Origin: Streptomyces wedmorensis
GTDB lineage: Bacteria; Actinomycetota; Actinomycetes; Streptomycetales; Streptomycetaceae
NCBI RefSeq assembly: GCF_000716445.1
Contig: NZ_JNWK01000083.1
Coordinates: 1 to 24,133 of the forward strand
Direction of reading: 5' to 3'
Length of the DNA stretch: 24,133 nucleotides
Every line of letters begins with the position of its first letter. The stretch's first letter is position 1. The position numbers and the translations under genes are program-made. Under the pieces are notes generated by a model, which was given only the letters and a program-made list of their open reading frames with translations, searched no databases and had not been told where the DNA came from. Below, one piece after another: positions 1 through 8,161 of this stretch.

Positions 1-157
1 CGTTCGGGACGACCCCGTCGCAGCCGTTGGCGATCAGCCAGGCCACGTGCTCGGCGTAGGCGTCGTGGTCGACGGAGCCGTCGCCGCGGAAGGGGAGGGT
101 GGTGGCGACCATGATGCCGCGCCAGGGACGGTCGGTGTTCCAGGTGGTGGTGGTCAT
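1..157 (-). CDS. DHDPS-family aldolase/deaminase, N-terminal part (window edge); probable 1-pyrroline-4-hydroxy-2-carboxylate deaminase
   Basis: Only the first 52 codons are present; the gene runs off the left edge. The ATG is at 157, preceded by GAAAGG eight bases upstream. The protein starts MTTTTWNTDRPWRGIMVATT and continues through a DYxAYAEHVxWLI-like helix to GCDGVVPN, which is the beginning of the dihydrodipicolinate synthase / N-acetylneuraminate lyase (beta/alpha)8 barrel. Members of this family act in lysine synthesis, sialic acid cleavage or, in hydroxyproline catabolism, as the deaminase that turns 1-pyrroline-4-hydroxy-2-carboxylate into alpha-ketoglutarate semialdehyde. The last role is preferred here because the upstream genes look like a D-hydroxyproline dehydrogenase and an epimerase lies nearby. 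The Schiff-base lysine lies outside the window, so the specificity is inferred from context only. Confidence 0.75.
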   Translation of the reverse strand, partial: MTTTTWNTDRPWRGIMVATTLPFRGDGSVDHDAYAEHVAWLIANGCDGVVPN

Positions 158-172
158 GTCGACGACCTTTCT

Positions 173-201
173 GTAATGTGTGACATTTTATAGAGGGTCA
201 A
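173..201 (-). promoter_or_regulatory. Promoter/operator region of the DHDPS-family gene with 17-bp palindrome
   Basis: On the plus strand 173-189 reads GTAATGT-GTG-ACATTTT, an inverted repeat whose inner arms AATGT/ACATT are perfect around a 3-base centre. A TTGACC (-35-like) lies at 201-196 on the minus strand, with a weak -10 candidate CATTAC 17 bases downstream. TATAAA at 192-187 is an alternative -10 that would leave the ribosome binding site inside the leader, but it has no good -35. Either way the palindrome overlaps the core promoter, as expected for a repressor site. It matches the operator-like sequences at 3247-3263, 3367-3383 and 13704-13720. Confidence 0.6.
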
Positions 202-220
202 GAGAGAGGCCCTTCACAGG

Positions 221-265
221 CCCTAGGGGCCTGTCCGGCCCTGATCCGCCGGACGGGCCCTAGGG
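221..265 (-). terminator. Hairpin at the end of the dehydrogenase group
   Basis: Arms 221-238 (CCCTAGGGGCCTGTCCGG) and 249-265 (CCGGACGGGCCCTAGGG) pair nearly completely around a 10-base loop. The stop codon of the upstream flavoprotein gene (260-262) lies inside the stem. There is no U-tract, which is common for GC-rich actinomycete terminators. The hairpin separates the dehydrogenase genes from the DHDPS-family gene, which has its own promoter just downstream. Confidence 0.55.
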
Positions 266-1747
266 GGCTTCGGGGTGCGGGGTGTCCGCCGTTCCTTCGA
301 GTGCGGCGAGCGCCGCGAGGCTGACCGGGACGGCGAACGGGCGGCGCTCGGAGGGTGGTTCGGCCACGCCGTCACGCGCTGCGAGGCAGGCGACGGCGGT
401 CCCGCACATCCGCCCCTGGCACCAGCCCATGCCGGCCCGGGTGAGGAGCTTGACGGTCCGCGCGTCCCGCGCCCCGAGGTCGGCGACGGCCTCGCGGACG
501 CGCCCGGCGGGCACCTCCTCGCAGCGGCAGACGTCCGTGTCGTCGTCCAGCCAGGCGGTCCATCCGGGGCCGGGGGCGTGCGCCGTGGCCATCACGTCGG
601 CGAAGGCCCGCATCCGGTCCCTGCGGCGCCGGAGTCCGGCGGTCCGGCCCGTGGCCCCCTGACGGCCCCGCAGCCGGGCGGCGATCGCGATGCCCGCCAC
701 CTCGCCCTCGGTGCGGGCGAGTTCGGCGCCTCCCACGCCGCCGGTCTCACCCGCCGCCCAGAGTCCGGCCACCGAGGTCTCCTGGAGGTCGTCCAGGGCG
801 AGGCCCAGGGTCCCGTCCGGGAGCGGACGGGTGGCGCAGCCGACGGCCGTGGCCAACTCGATCTGGGGGACGAGTCCGTGCCCGACGGCCAGCGCGTCGC
901 AGGCGATGCGGCGGCCCGTCCCCGGCAGCGGACGCCAGTCGCCGTCCAGTCGGCTGACGGTGACGGCCTCCACCCGGTCGGTGCCGTGGACCTCGGTGAC
1001 CGCACGGCCCGGCAGCACCCGCACGCGGTGCCTGAGCAGTGCGGCCCCGTGCACCAGGGCCTCGGCCGCCTTGCGGGGGTTGGTCACGAGTGCCCGGGGG
1101 CTGCGGGCGTAGCGCAGGTAGCCGGCGGCCTCGACCACGGCGGGCACCCGCGCACCCGCCGCCGCGAGGGACGAGGCGACGGCGAGCAGCAGGGGTCCGC
1201 TGCCCGCGACGACGATGCGGCGGCCGGGCAGGACGAGACCGGACTTGAGCATGGCCTGCGCCCCGCCGGCGCCGACGACGCCGGGCAGGGTCCAGCCGGG
1301 GAAGGGCAGTTGGCGCTCGTACGCGCCGGTGGCGAGGAGCAGCGCCCGGGCCCGGACGCGGGCGGGTCGCTCTGCGGCGCCGTCGGCGCCGGTGACCGCG
1401 TGCACCGTCCACGTGCCGTCGGCCTCCGGCACCGTGGACCACACGTGGTGCCCCGACAGGTGGGTGACGGAGCTCTCGGCCAGGCGTCGCCGCAGGTCGG
1501 AGAAGGCGGACCAGTCGTGGTGGAGCGCCTCGGGCCGTACCGCGCCCAGGGCGGGGGCGGGGTGCCGGTAGAACTGTCCCCCGGTGTGGGCGGACGCGTC
1601 GAGGAGGGCCACGGAGAGGCCGAGTCCGGCGGCGGTGACGGCACCGGCGAGTCCCGCGGAGCCCGCGCCGACGACGGCGAGGTCGTACGTGTCGTCGCGC
1701 GTGTTCCGCGCCCGCGGCGCGCCCGGTTCAGACGGCGAGGTGGTCAT
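260..1747 (-). CDS. FAD-dependent oxidoreductase with C-terminal BFD-like [2Fe-2S] domain; probable D-hydroxyproline dehydrogenase large subunit
   Basis: 495 aa. Residues 22-45 carry a Rossmann FAD motif (GAGSAG at 27-32), followed by the TGGQFYRHP segment seen in the alpha subunits of opine, sarcosine and hydrogen-cyanide-synthase-type oxidases. A second dinucleotide fold with GSGPLLLAVA sits mid-protein, and an ATG-like GLWAAGETGGVGG motif follows. The C-terminus has C407, C409, C443 and C448 (CxC ... CxxxxC), the pattern of a BFD-like [2Fe-2S] site. Together with the small ferredoxin-like protein at 1728-2042 and the DAAO-like protein at 2073-3242 this gives the three-subunit layout known for D-hydroxyproline dehydrogenases and HCN synthase. 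Hydroxyproline is preferred from context: an epimerase, a DHDPS-family protein and a collagenase are close by. The ATG at 1747 overlaps the previous gene by 20 bases, suggesting translational coupling. The predicted role is cytoplasmic or membrane-associated oxidation of cis-4-hydroxy-D-proline. Opine oxidase subunit A is the main alternative. Confidence 0.8.
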   Translation of the reverse strand: MTTSPSEPGAPRARNTRDDTYDLAVVGAGSAGLAGAVTAAGLGLSVALLDASAHTGGQFYRHPAPALGAVRPEALHHDWSAFSDLRRRLAESSVTHLSGHHVWSTVPEADGTWTVHAVTGADGAAERPARVRARALLLATGAYERQLPFPGWTLPGVVGAGGAQAMLKSGLVLPGRRIVVAGSGPLLLAVASSLAAAGARVPAVVEAAGYLRYARSPRALVTNPRKAAEALVHGAALLRHRVRVLPGRAVTEVHGTDRVEAVTVSRLDGDWRPLPGTGRRIACDALAVGHGLVPQIELATAVGCATRPLPDGTLGLALDDLQETSVAGLWAAGETGGVGGAELARTEGEVAGIAIAARLRGRQGATGRTAGLRRRRDRMRAFADVMATAHAPGPGWTAWLDDDTDVCRCEEVPAGRVREAVADLGARDARTVKLLTRAGMGWCQGRMCGTAVACLAARDGVAEPPSERRPFAVPVSLAALAALEGTADTPHPEAP

Positions 1748-2042
1748 GGCCGTGTCCTTCCTGGGTGGTGATCGCGTCGCCGGGGCGGGCGGGGACCAGG
1801 CAGGCGCGGCGGTTGGGCTCGCCGTTGACGGTGGCGAGGCAGTCGTAGCACTGCCCGATGCCGCAGAAGGCGCCGCGCGGCCGGCCGCCGTCCCGGGTGG
1901 TGCGCCAGGCGAGGATGCCGGCGCCCCAGAGGGCGGCGGCGACGGTCTGGCCGGGCAGGGCGGTGACGCGCCGGCCGTCGAAGGTGATCTCGAACGGCGG
2001 ATCGGGTCGTGCGCCGACGAGGTCGGCGGGGGTGCGGGCCAC
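1728..2042 (-). CDS. Small (2Fe-2S)-binding protein; probable D-hydroxyproline dehydrogenase gamma subunit
   Basis: 104 aa. A plant-ferredoxin-type fold is suggested by C60-x4-C65-x2-C68-x12-C81 (FCGIGQCYDCLATVNG), the signature of the small 2Fe-2S subunits of sarcosine-oxidase-like and HcnA-like dehydrogenases. The protein begins with a short beta-grasp segment (FEITFDGRRVTALPGQT). The start is GTG at 2042 with a strong GGAGG about six bases upstream (GAGAGGAGGGCCC before the GTG). The gene lies 30 bases after the DAAO-like gene and overlaps the large flavoprotein gene by 20 bases, so the three are almost surely co-transcribed and form one complex. The role, electron relay between flavins, is known for the family. 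The substrate is inferred from neighbours. Confidence 0.85.
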   Translation of the reverse strand: MARTPADLVGARPDPPFEITFDGRRVTALPGQTVAAALWGAGILAWRTTRDGGRPRGAFCGIGQCYDCLATVNGEPNRRACLVPARPGDAITTQEGHGHDHLAV

Positions 2043-2072
2043 GGGCCCTCCTCTCGTGACGGTGCGCGAGCC

Positions 2073-3242
2073 TCAGGGCGCGGGCGTGGACTCGGGTGCG
2101 GGGAAGCGGTCGGGGCGGAACGGGTGGATGTCCAGGGGCGGTTCGGCGCCGGTCAGGCAGGCCGCGACGACGAGGCCGGTCACCGGTGCGAGGCCGATGC
2201 CCGCTCCTTCGTGGCCGCAGGCGTGCAGCAGCCCGGGGGCGCGCGGGTCGGGGCCGATGGCGGGCAGGTGGTCGGGCAGGTAGGGGCGGAAGCCGAGGTA
2301 GGTCCGGATGGCCCGGACGGTGCCGAGGACCGGGAACAGAGCGGTGGCCCCGGCGGCGAGACGGCGGAGCACCTCGGTGGAGAGCGTCCGGTCGAAGCCG
2401 ACGCGCTCCCGGCTCGCGCCGATCAGGACGGGCCCCGCGGGGGTGCCCTCGACGACCGCCGAGGTCTGGAGGGCGGCGGAGCCGCTGGCGACGTCCGCCA
2501 CGTAGTCGGCGGCGTAGACCTTGTGCCGCACCACGCGAGGCAGCGGTTCGGTGACGAGGACGAAGCCCCTGCGGGGCAGTACGGGCAGGTGCACGCCCGC
2601 GAGTTCGGCGAGTGTGCCGCCCCAGGTGCCGGCGGCGTTGACCACGTGCGGGGCGTGGAGGTCGCCTGCGGTGGTCCGTACGCCGCGGATCTCGCCGCCC
2701 GGGCCGGTGAGCAGTGCGGTGACCTCTTCTCCGAGGTGCAGCCGGATCCGGTCGCCGCCGGCGCGCAGCAGCCGGGCGGCGGCGTGGGCGGGCATCACCT
2801 GGGCGTCCTGCGGATAGAGGAAGCCCCCTGCCAGTCCAGGAGCGAGGTGGGGCTCCAGGTCGTGGAGCCGGTCCCCGGGGACCTCCTGGGCGGTGACGCC
2901 CGCCTTCTCCTGACGGGCCGCGAACTCCCGCAGGGCCCGCATCCCGGACTCGCCCGAGGCGACGACGAGGCCGCCCTTGGCCTCGTACTCGACCTGCGGC
3001 GGGAGCAGGTCGGCCAGTTCTCGCCACAGGGTGGTGGCGAGCAGGGCGAGTTCGAGTTCCGGTCCTGGTTCCTTGTCGGACACCAGGAGGTTCCCCTCGC
3101 CCGCTCCGGTCGTTCCGCCGGCGACGGGACCGCGGTCGACGACGGTGACGGAGAGGCCGGCGAGGGCGGCGTAGTAGGCGCAGGCCGCGCCGACGACGCC
3201 GGCGCCGACGACGATGACATCCGAGGGTTTTCTCGTGGGCAC
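2073..3242 (-). CDS. DAAO/glycine-oxidase-type FAD-dependent oxidoreductase; probable D-hydroxyproline dehydrogenase catalytic subunit
   Basis: 389 aa. The N-terminal FAD-binding motif is VIVVGAGVVGAACAYYAA (GxGxxG at residues 13-18), followed by a TTGAGEGNLLVSDKE stretch. Towards the C-terminus come RAIRTYLGFRPYLPDHLPAIG and HACGHEGAGIGLAPVTG, which are typical of the DadA/ThiO/sarcosine-oxidase-beta family. In three-subunit hydroxyproline dehydrogenases this is the subunit that oxidises the D-imino acid to 1-pyrroline-4-hydroxy-2-carboxylate. The likely start is GTG at 3242; an ATG further upstream is followed at once by an in-frame TGA. No Shine-Dalgarno is visible before the GTG. A promoter-like pair ends about six bases upstream, so a leaderless mRNA is likely. 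It is the first gene of the minus-strand group. D-proline or another D-amino acid are alternative substrates. Confidence 0.82.
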   Translation of the reverse strand: MPTRKPSDVIVVGAGVVGAACAYYAALAGLSVTVVDRGPVAGGTTGAGEGNLLVSDKEPGPELELALLATTLWRELADLLPPQVEYEAKGGLVVASGESGMRALREFAARQEKAGVTAQEVPGDRLHDLEPHLAPGLAGGFLYPQDAQVMPAHAAARLLRAGGDRIRLHLGEEVTALLTGPGGEIRGVRTTAGDLHAPHVVNAAGTWGGTLAELAGVHLPVLPRRGFVLVTEPLPRVVRHKVYAADYVADVASGSAALQTSAVVEGTPAGPVLIGASRERVGFDRTLSTEVLRRLAAGATALFPVLGTVRAIRTYLGFRPYLPDHLPAIGPDPRAPGLLHACGHEGAGIGLAPVTGLVVAACLTGAEPPLDIHPFRPDRFPAPESTPAP

Positions 3243-3246
3243 AGCA

Positions 3247-3277
3247 GTAATATTTCACATGGCACTGGAGTTGCCAA
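3247..3277 (-). promoter_or_regulatory. Promoter with 17-bp operator for the dehydrogenase group
   Basis: On the minus strand TTGGCA (3277-3272) and AATATT (3254-3249) are 17 bases apart, which puts transcription start at about 3242, the G of the start codon. The minus-strand sequence GCCATGT-GAA-ATATTAC (3263-3247) covers the spacer and -10. It resembles the operator-like palindromes at the other promoters of this locus: the central ATGTGAAAT agrees with the sites at 3367-3383 and 13704-13720. Confidence 0.55.
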
Positions 3278-3360
3278 GCCCCTCCAGCGGAGGATCGCAG
3301 TCGCCACTCGCATCCCCGGGCGACCTTCGGACACGGATGGATAACGGAGCCGCCGATGGG

Positions 3361-3389
3361 TTGTCAGTACAATTTCACATTACTATGTT
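3361..3389 (+). promoter_or_regulatory. Promoter of the peptide importer operon, spacer = operator
   Basis: -35 TTGTCA (3361-3366), a spacer of exactly 17 bases and -10 TATGTT (3384-3389). The spacer GTACAATTTCACATTAC is itself the operator-like site (minus strand GTAATGT-GAA-ATTGTAC). The whole block through 3391 recurs with one difference (A to G in the spacer) in front of the collagenase gene, in the same orientation relative to the gene. The leader to the ATG at 3449 is about 53 bases. Between 3243 and 3448 no gene is visible, only these divergent promoters. Confidence 0.75.
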
Positions 3390-3448
3390 ACCGGTCACAT
3401 TCCAGCCCTCGTCGGCTGGCCGAACCGCTGCTCCCGGAGTGACCACCC

Positions 3449-5194
3449 ATGAACAAGCGCACGTACACCTTGGCCACCGCCCTGGTGACGACCCTGGCCC
3501 TCGGCATGACGGGCTGTTCCGACGGCAAGAAGTCCGACGGCTCCCGGGACCGCAAGAACCCCGCGACCTCCAACAACGGCGCGGTCGTCGGCGGCACCCC
3601 GCAGCGGGGAGGCACCCTCACCGTCCTGTCCAACCAGGACTTCACCCACCTCGACCCGGCCCGCAACTGGGTCATGCCCGACATGGACTTCGGCACCCGG
3701 CTCCTCTACCGCACCCTCGTCACCTACGCGGCGCAGCCCGGCGCCAAGGGCACCGAACTGGTCCCCGACCTCGCCGAGGACCTCGGCACGCCCTCCGACG
3801 GCGCCAAGACCTGGACCTTCCGCCTCAAGCCCGGCCTGAAGTACGAGGACGGCACCCCGATCACCTCCCGGGACATCAAGCACAACGTCGAGCGCTCCTT
3901 CTCCCCCGACCTGCCCGGCGGCCCCGACTACGCGGCCCGCTACCTCGTCGGCGGCAAGGACTACCGGGGCCCGGCCGAGGGCAGGCACCTCGATTCGGTG
4001 AAGACCCCGGACGACCGCACGATCGTCTTCGAACTGCACACCGCCTTCGCGGAGTTCCCTTTCGCCGCCACCCTCCCGACCTTCGCCCCCGTGCCGAAGC
4101 CGCGGGACAAGGGCCCGCAGTACGACAGCCGCCCGTTCTCCTCGGGCCCGTACAAGATCGAGACGTACGCCCGCGACAAGCAGCTCGTCCTGGTCCGCAA
4201 CACCCACTGGGACCCCGGGAGCGACTCCGTCCGCAAGGCGTACCCGGACCGGATCGTCGTCACCATGGGCCTCAAGGGCAACCAGATCGACGACCGTCTG
4301 ATCGCCTCCTCCGGCGCCGACGCCTCGGCCGTCTCCTGGGCCCAGCTCCGCCCCGAGTCCATCTCCAAGGTGCTGACCAAGGCCGACGTGAAGGCCCGGC
4401 TGCTCGCCGAGTCCAGCAGCTGCACCGAGATGGTCCAGATGCACACCGGCCGCGCCCCCTTCGACGACCTCAAGGTCCGCCAGGCCGTGCAGTACGCCCT
4501 CGACCGCGAGGCCATCGTCACCGCCGCCGGCGGCCCGGCGGTCGTCGACGCCTCCACCGCCGCCATGCCCGGCGCCCTCTTCACCGGCGGCACGCAGCCC
4601 GACACGCTGAAGATCCCGCTCTCCGGCGACGTCGAGAAGGCCAAGCAGCTCCTCAAGGAGGCCGGGAAGGCCGACGGGTTCTCCACCCGCCTCACCGTCT
4701 CCATGAACGACAAGCGCATCGGCGAGGCCGTCCAGGAGTCCCTGGGCCGGGCCGGCATCAAGGTGACCATCGAGACCGTCGACCCGTCGGCCTTCTACGA
4801 CACCATCGGCGACACCAAGAGCCGCACGGACCTCGTCTACACGGGCTGGTGCCCCGACTACCCGTCCGGCTCCACCTTCCTCCCCTTCGTCTTCGACGGG
4901 CGGTTCATCAAGGCGAAGGGCAACTCCGGCAACCACTCCCTCTTCAAGGACGACGCCACCATCGAGCGGATGGACGAGATCGCCGCCATGTCCGACGGAG
5001 CCCAGGCCAACAAGGCGTGGCAGGAGCTCGACGGGCAGATCCTCGCCAAGGCCCCGGTCGCCCCCGGAGCCTCCAAGCGCCGCACGCTCCTCATCGGCAC
5101 CAACGTCGCCGGAGCCTTCGGGCACACCTCCTGGAGCGGCCAGCTCGACTACGCGACCGTCGGTCTCAAGGACCCGTCGAAGAGCGCGAACTGA
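3449..5194 (+). CDS. Peptide ABC transporter substrate-binding lipoprotein (SBP family 5)
   Basis: 581 aa. The N-terminus MNKRTYTLATALVTTLALGM followed by TGC is a lipoprotein signal peptide with the acylated cysteine at residue 23, so the protein should be anchored outside the membrane. The body starts PQRGGTLTVLSNQDFTHLDPA and contains TWTFRLKPGLKYEDGTPITSRDIKHNVERS, the hallmark of DppA/OppA-type family 5 binding proteins, and the length is normal. It binds short peptides, or sometimes other solutes, and delivers them to the permeases encoded next. The ATG at 3449 has GGAG nine bases upstream. The promoter is shared in sequence with that of the collagenase gene, so peptides released from collagen, such as Pro-Hyp, are the obvious candidate ligands. 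The ligand is inference. Other family members carry nickel, heme or sugars. Confidence 0.88.
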   Translation: MNKRTYTLATALVTTLALGMTGCSDGKKSDGSRDRKNPATSNNGAVVGGTPQRGGTLTVLSNQDFTHLDPARNWVMPDMDFGTRLLYRTLVTYAAQPGAKGTELVPDLAEDLGTPSDGAKTWTFRLKPGLKYEDGTPITSRDIKHNVERSFSPDLPGGPDYAARYLVGGKDYRGPAEGRHLDSVKTPDDRTIVFELHTAFAEFPFAATLPTFAPVPKPRDKGPQYDSRPFSSGPYKIETYARDKQLVLVRNTHWDPGSDSVRKAYPDRIVVTMGLKGNQIDDRLIASSGADASAVSWAQLRPESISKVLTKADVKARLLAESSSCTEMVQMHTGRAPFDDLKVRQAVQYALDREAIVTAAGGPAVVDASTAAMPGALFTGGTQPDTLKIPLSGDVEKAKQLLKEAGKADGFSTRLTVSMNDKRIGEAVQESLGRAGIKVTIETVDPSAFYDTIGDTKSRTDLVYTGWCPDYPSGSTFLPFVFDGRFIKAKGNSGNHSLFKDDATIERMDEIAAMSDGAQANKAWQELDGQILAKAPVAPGASKRRTLLIGTNVAGAFGHTSWSGQLDYATVGLKDPSKSAN

Positions 5195-5208
5195 AGGACG
5201 CCCCTCCC

Positions 5209-6144
5209 ATGACACTCACCACCACCTCCTCCCCTCCGGTGTCCGGAGGCAGCGGGGCCTGGCGGTCGGTCCGCGCGGAACTGCGCCGCCGCACCTCGCT
5301 GAAGGTCTCCGTCGCCGTCGTCGCGTTCTTCGCCCTGATGACCGTCGCCGCGCCGCTGATCAGCGCGCTGGGCGGCTGGGGCCCGGAGGAGTTCGACAAG
5401 TCCGCCGTCGACCCCTACCTCGGCGGACTGCCGATCGGGCCGCTCGGCGGGGTCTCCGCCGAGCACTGGCTCGGCGTCGAACCCGTCACCGGACGCGACC
5501 TGTTCGCCCGCGTCGTGCACGGTGCCCAGGTGTCGCTGCTCATCGCCTTCGCCGCCACCGCGATCGTCGTGGTGGCGGGCGTCGCCGCCGGCGTCGCCGC
5601 CGGTTACTTCGGGGGCCGCACCGACACGGCGCTGTCCCGGCTGATGGACCTCACCATGTCCTTCCCGTCCCTCATCTTCATGATCGCGATGATGTCGGTG
5701 GCCCGGGACGTCGACCGGACCCTCCTGATGATCCTGGTCATCGGCCTCTTCGGCTGGCCCGGCGTGGCCCGGGTCGTGCGGGGCCAGACCCTCTCGCTCA
5801 AGCACCGCGAGTACGTCGACGCGGCCCGCGTCGGCGGCTCCGGCCCCTGGCGGATCCTCGCCCGCGACATCCTCCCGGGCGTCGCCGGACCCGTCATCGC
5901 GTACACCACGCTGATGATCCCCGGCATGATCGCCACCGAGGCCGCCCTCAGCTACCTCGGCGTCGGCGTCCGCCCGCCGACCCCGTCCTGGGGCCAGATG
6001 ATCGCGGAGAGCGTCGCCTACTACGACACCGACCCGATGTACTTCCTCGTCCCCAGCGTCTGCCTCTTCCTCACCGTGCTCGCGTTCACCCTCCTCGGCG
6101 ACGCCCTGCGCGACATCCTCGACCCGCGAGGGGGCCGCTCGTGA
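5209..6144 (+). CDS. Peptide ABC transporter permease (DppC type)
   Basis: 311 aa. A cytoplasmic N-terminus leads into a first membrane helix (VSVAVVAFFALMTVAAPLI), a periplasmic-type loop containing HWLGVEPVTGRDLFARVVHG, and then five further helices. HWLGxDxxGRDxxSRxxxG-like sequence is diagnostic for the DppC/OppC half of the dimer. The EAA loop EYVDAARVGGSGPWRILARD contacts the ATPases. The start chosen is ATG 5209, 14 bases after the lipoprotein gene, with GAAGGA overlapping the previous stop. The last bases overlap the next start as GTGA. Order here is lipoprotein, DppC-type, DppB-type, the reverse of the common B-C order. Confidence 0.88.
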   Translation: MTLTTTSSPPVSGGSGAWRSVRAELRRRTSLKVSVAVVAFFALMTVAAPLISALGGWGPEEFDKSAVDPYLGGLPIGPLGGVSAEHWLGVEPVTGRDLFARVVHGAQVSLLIAFAATAIVVVAGVAAGVAAGYFGGRTDTALSRLMDLTMSFPSLIFMIAMMSVARDVDRTLLMILVIGLFGWPGVARVVRGQTLSLKHREYVDAARVGGSGPWRILARDILPGVAGPVIAYTTLMIPGMIATEAALSYLGVGVRPPTPSWGQMIAESVAYYDTDPMYFLVPSVCLFLTVLAFTLLGDALRDILDPRGGRS

Positions 6145-7127
6145 TCCTCTACCTCGGCCGCCGGCTGCTCGGGGTGATCGGCGTCCTCCTCGCGATCGCC
6201 GCCGTCACCTTCGTCATCTTCTACGTGCTGCCCTCCGACCCGGCCGCCGCGGCCTGCGGCAAGGCGTGCAGCGACGAACGCCTGGAGGCGATCCGCGCCC
6301 ACATGGGCCTCGACGCCCCGCTGTGGCGCCAGTTCGGCGACTTCGTCACCGGCATCTTCACCGGCCGCACCACCGGCAGCGGCCAGTACGCCCTGCGCTG
6401 CGACTTCCCCTGTCTCGGCTACTCCTACGAGAACAGCGAGGGCGTCTGGGACCTGCTCGTCGACCGGCTGCCGGTCTCGGCCTCGCTCGCCGTCGGCGCC
6501 GCCGTGCTCTGGCTGCTCCTCGGCCTGACCGCCGGGGTCACGGCCGCGCTCCGCAAGGACACCCTGACCGACCGGGTCCTCATGGTCGGCGCGGTCGCCG
6601 CCGCCTCCCTGCCGGTGTACTTCACCTCGGTGCTGCTCATCTACGGGCTGATCCGGCTCACCGGACTCCTGCCCTACCCGCAGTACGTCCCCTTCACCGC
6701 CGACCCGCTGTCCTGGGCCTCCAACCTGCTGCTGCCCTGGCTGGCGCTGGCCGTGCTCTACGCGGCCATGTACGCCCGGCAGAGCCGCGGTTCGATGATC
6801 GAGTCCATGGCGGAGCCGTACATCAGGACCGCCCGCGCCAAAGGCCTCCCGCGCCGCACCGTCGTCGTCAAGCACGGTCTGCGGGCCGGCATGACCCCGG
6901 TCCTCACCATCTTCGGCATGGACCTCGGCGGGCTCCTCGCGGGCGCCGTCATCACCGAGTCCCTCTTCGGACTCCCCGGCATCGGGCGCCTCTTCTACGG
7001 CGCCCTCAGCACCGGCGACCAGCCCGTCATCCTCGGGGTGACCCTGCTCGCCGCCACCTTCATCGTCGTCGCCAACCTGGCCGTCGACCTGCTGTACGCC
7101 GTCGTCGACCCGCGAGTGAGGTACTGA
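6141..7127 (+). CDS. Peptide ABC transporter permease (DppB type)
   Basis: 328 aa. It begins [20 protein letters not shown], the first helix typical of DppB/OppB, followed by [12 protein letters not shown] and an extracellular loop with LGLD-like [15 protein letters not shown]. The loop holds four cysteines (two CxxxC-type pairs: CGKAC and CDFPC), which could form disulfides outside the cell. The EAA loop is [20 protein letters not shown] and the C-terminus ends [13 protein letters not shown] as usual for the family. It starts with GTG at 6141, overlapping the previous stop by four bases (GTGA), and its own stop shares one base with the next ATG. This coupling supports a single transporter complex. 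Confidence 0.88.
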   Translation: MILYLGRRLLGVIGVLLAIAAVTFVIFYVLPSDPAAAACGKACSDERLEAIRAHMGLDAPLWRQFGDFVTGIFTGRTTGSGQYALRCDFPCLGYSYENSEGVWDLLVDRLPVSASLAVGAAVLWLLLGLTAGVTAALRKDTLTDRVLMVGAVAAASLPVYFTSVLLIYGLIRLTGLLPYPQYVPFTADPLSWASNLLLPWLALAVLYAAMYARQSRGSMIESMAEPYIRTARAKGLPRRTVVVKHGLRAGMTPVLTIFGMDLGGLLAGAVITESLFGLPGIGRLFYGALSTGDQPVILGVTLLAATFIVVANLAVDLLYAVVDPRVRY

Positions 7128-8161
7128 TGGCCGCACCCGAACCCCTGCTGCGGGTCCGCGACCTCACGGTCACCTTCCCGACCCCGCGCGGCCCCGTCCG
7201 GGCCGTGGACTCCCTGTCCTTCGACGTGCCGCACGGGCGCACCCTCGGCATCGTCGGCGAGTCCGGCTCCGGCAAGTCCGTGACCTCGCTCGCCGTCATG
7301 GGACTGCACACCGGCGCCGAGGTCTCCGGGTCCGTCACGCTCGACGGGCGCGAGCTCGTCGGCCTGCCGGACCGCGAGCTCAACCGGCTGCGCGGCCGCC
7401 GGATGGCGATGATCTTCCAGGACCCGCTGTCCAGCCTCCACCCGTACTACACGGTCGGCGAGCAGATCGCCGAGCACCACCGGGTGCACTTCGGTTCCCG
7501 GCGGGCCGCCGCCCGCGCCCGCGCCGTCGAGGCGCTCGCCGAGGTCGGCATCCCCGAGCCGAAGCGCCGGGTCGGCGAGTACCCGCACCAGTTCTCCGGC
7601 GGCATGCGCCAGCGGGTGATGATCGCGATGGCGCTGGTCTGCGAACCGGAGCTGCTCATCGCCGACGAGCCGACCACCGCGCTCGACGTCACCGTCCAGG
7701 CCCAGATCCTCGACCTGCTGGCCCGGCTCCAGGAGGAACGGCGGCTCTCCGTCGTGATGATCACGCACGACCTGGGCGTGGTGGCCCGGGTCGCGCACGA
7801 GGTGCTCGTGATGTACGGCGGGCGGGCGGCCGAACGAGCCCCGGTGGACACGCTGTTCACCGAACCCGCGCACCCGTACACGCGGGGCCTGCTCGACTCG
7901 CTGCCCCGGCTCGACGACCCCGACGACGTACCGCTGCGGGCGATCCCCGGCAGCCCGCCGTCACTCCTCGAACCGGCGCCCGGCTGCGCCTTCGCTCCGC
8001 GCTGCCCGCGGGCCGCCGCCGGCACCGACGCGGAACGGGAGCGGTGCGCGAGCGAACGCCCCGGGCTCGGCGGGCCCGAAGGACACGCCGCCGCCTGCCA
8101 CTTCCCGTCGTTCCCGGCGCTGTCAGCCGCGCCTTCCCCGTACGAAGGGGTCGACTCATGA
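7127..8161 (+). CDS. Peptide ABC transporter ATP-binding protein (DppD type)
   Basis: 344 aa. Walker A is GESGSGKS (residues 44-51), the Q-loop is [12 protein letters not shown], the ABC signature FSGGM is preceded by GEYPHQ, Walker B is [12 protein letters not shown] and the H-loop is MITHDLGV. The C-terminal extension has CAFAPRCP and HAAACHFP, the cysteine-containing oligopeptide/dipeptide transporter C-terminal region. The ATG at 7127 overlaps the permease stop (TGATG), and its end overlaps the next ATG as ATGA. It hydrolyses ATP as a heterodimer with the next gene product to drive uptake. Confidence 0.9.
   Translation: MAAPEPLLRVRDLTVTFPTPRGPVRAVDSLSFDVPHGRTLGIVGESGSGKSVTSLAVMGLHTGAEVSGSVTLDGRELVGLPDRELNRLRGRRMAMIFQDPLSSLHPYYTVGEQIAEHHRVHFGSRRAAARARAVEALAEVGIPEPKRRVGEYPHQFSGGMRQRVMIAMALVCEPELLIADEPTTALDVTVQAQILDLLARLQEERRLSVVMITHDLGVVARVAHEVLVMYGGRAAERAPVDTLFTEPAHPYTRGLLDSLPRLDDPDDVPLRAIPGSPPSLLEPAPGCAFAPRCPRAAAGTDAERERCASERPGLGGPEGHAAACHFPSFPALSAAPSPYEGVDS

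Noticed and set aside
275..1771. Long plus-strand open frame of about 498 codons opposite the large flavoprotein
   Set aside because: Gly/Ala/Arg-rich with no domain; an antisense shadow of a well-supported gene, as expected in very high-GC DNA.
3395..5215. Minus-strand open frame opposite the peptide-binding lipoprotein
   Set aside because: Val/Gly/Leu/Glu-rich shadow without motifs; the plus strand encodes a canonical SBP family 5 protein.
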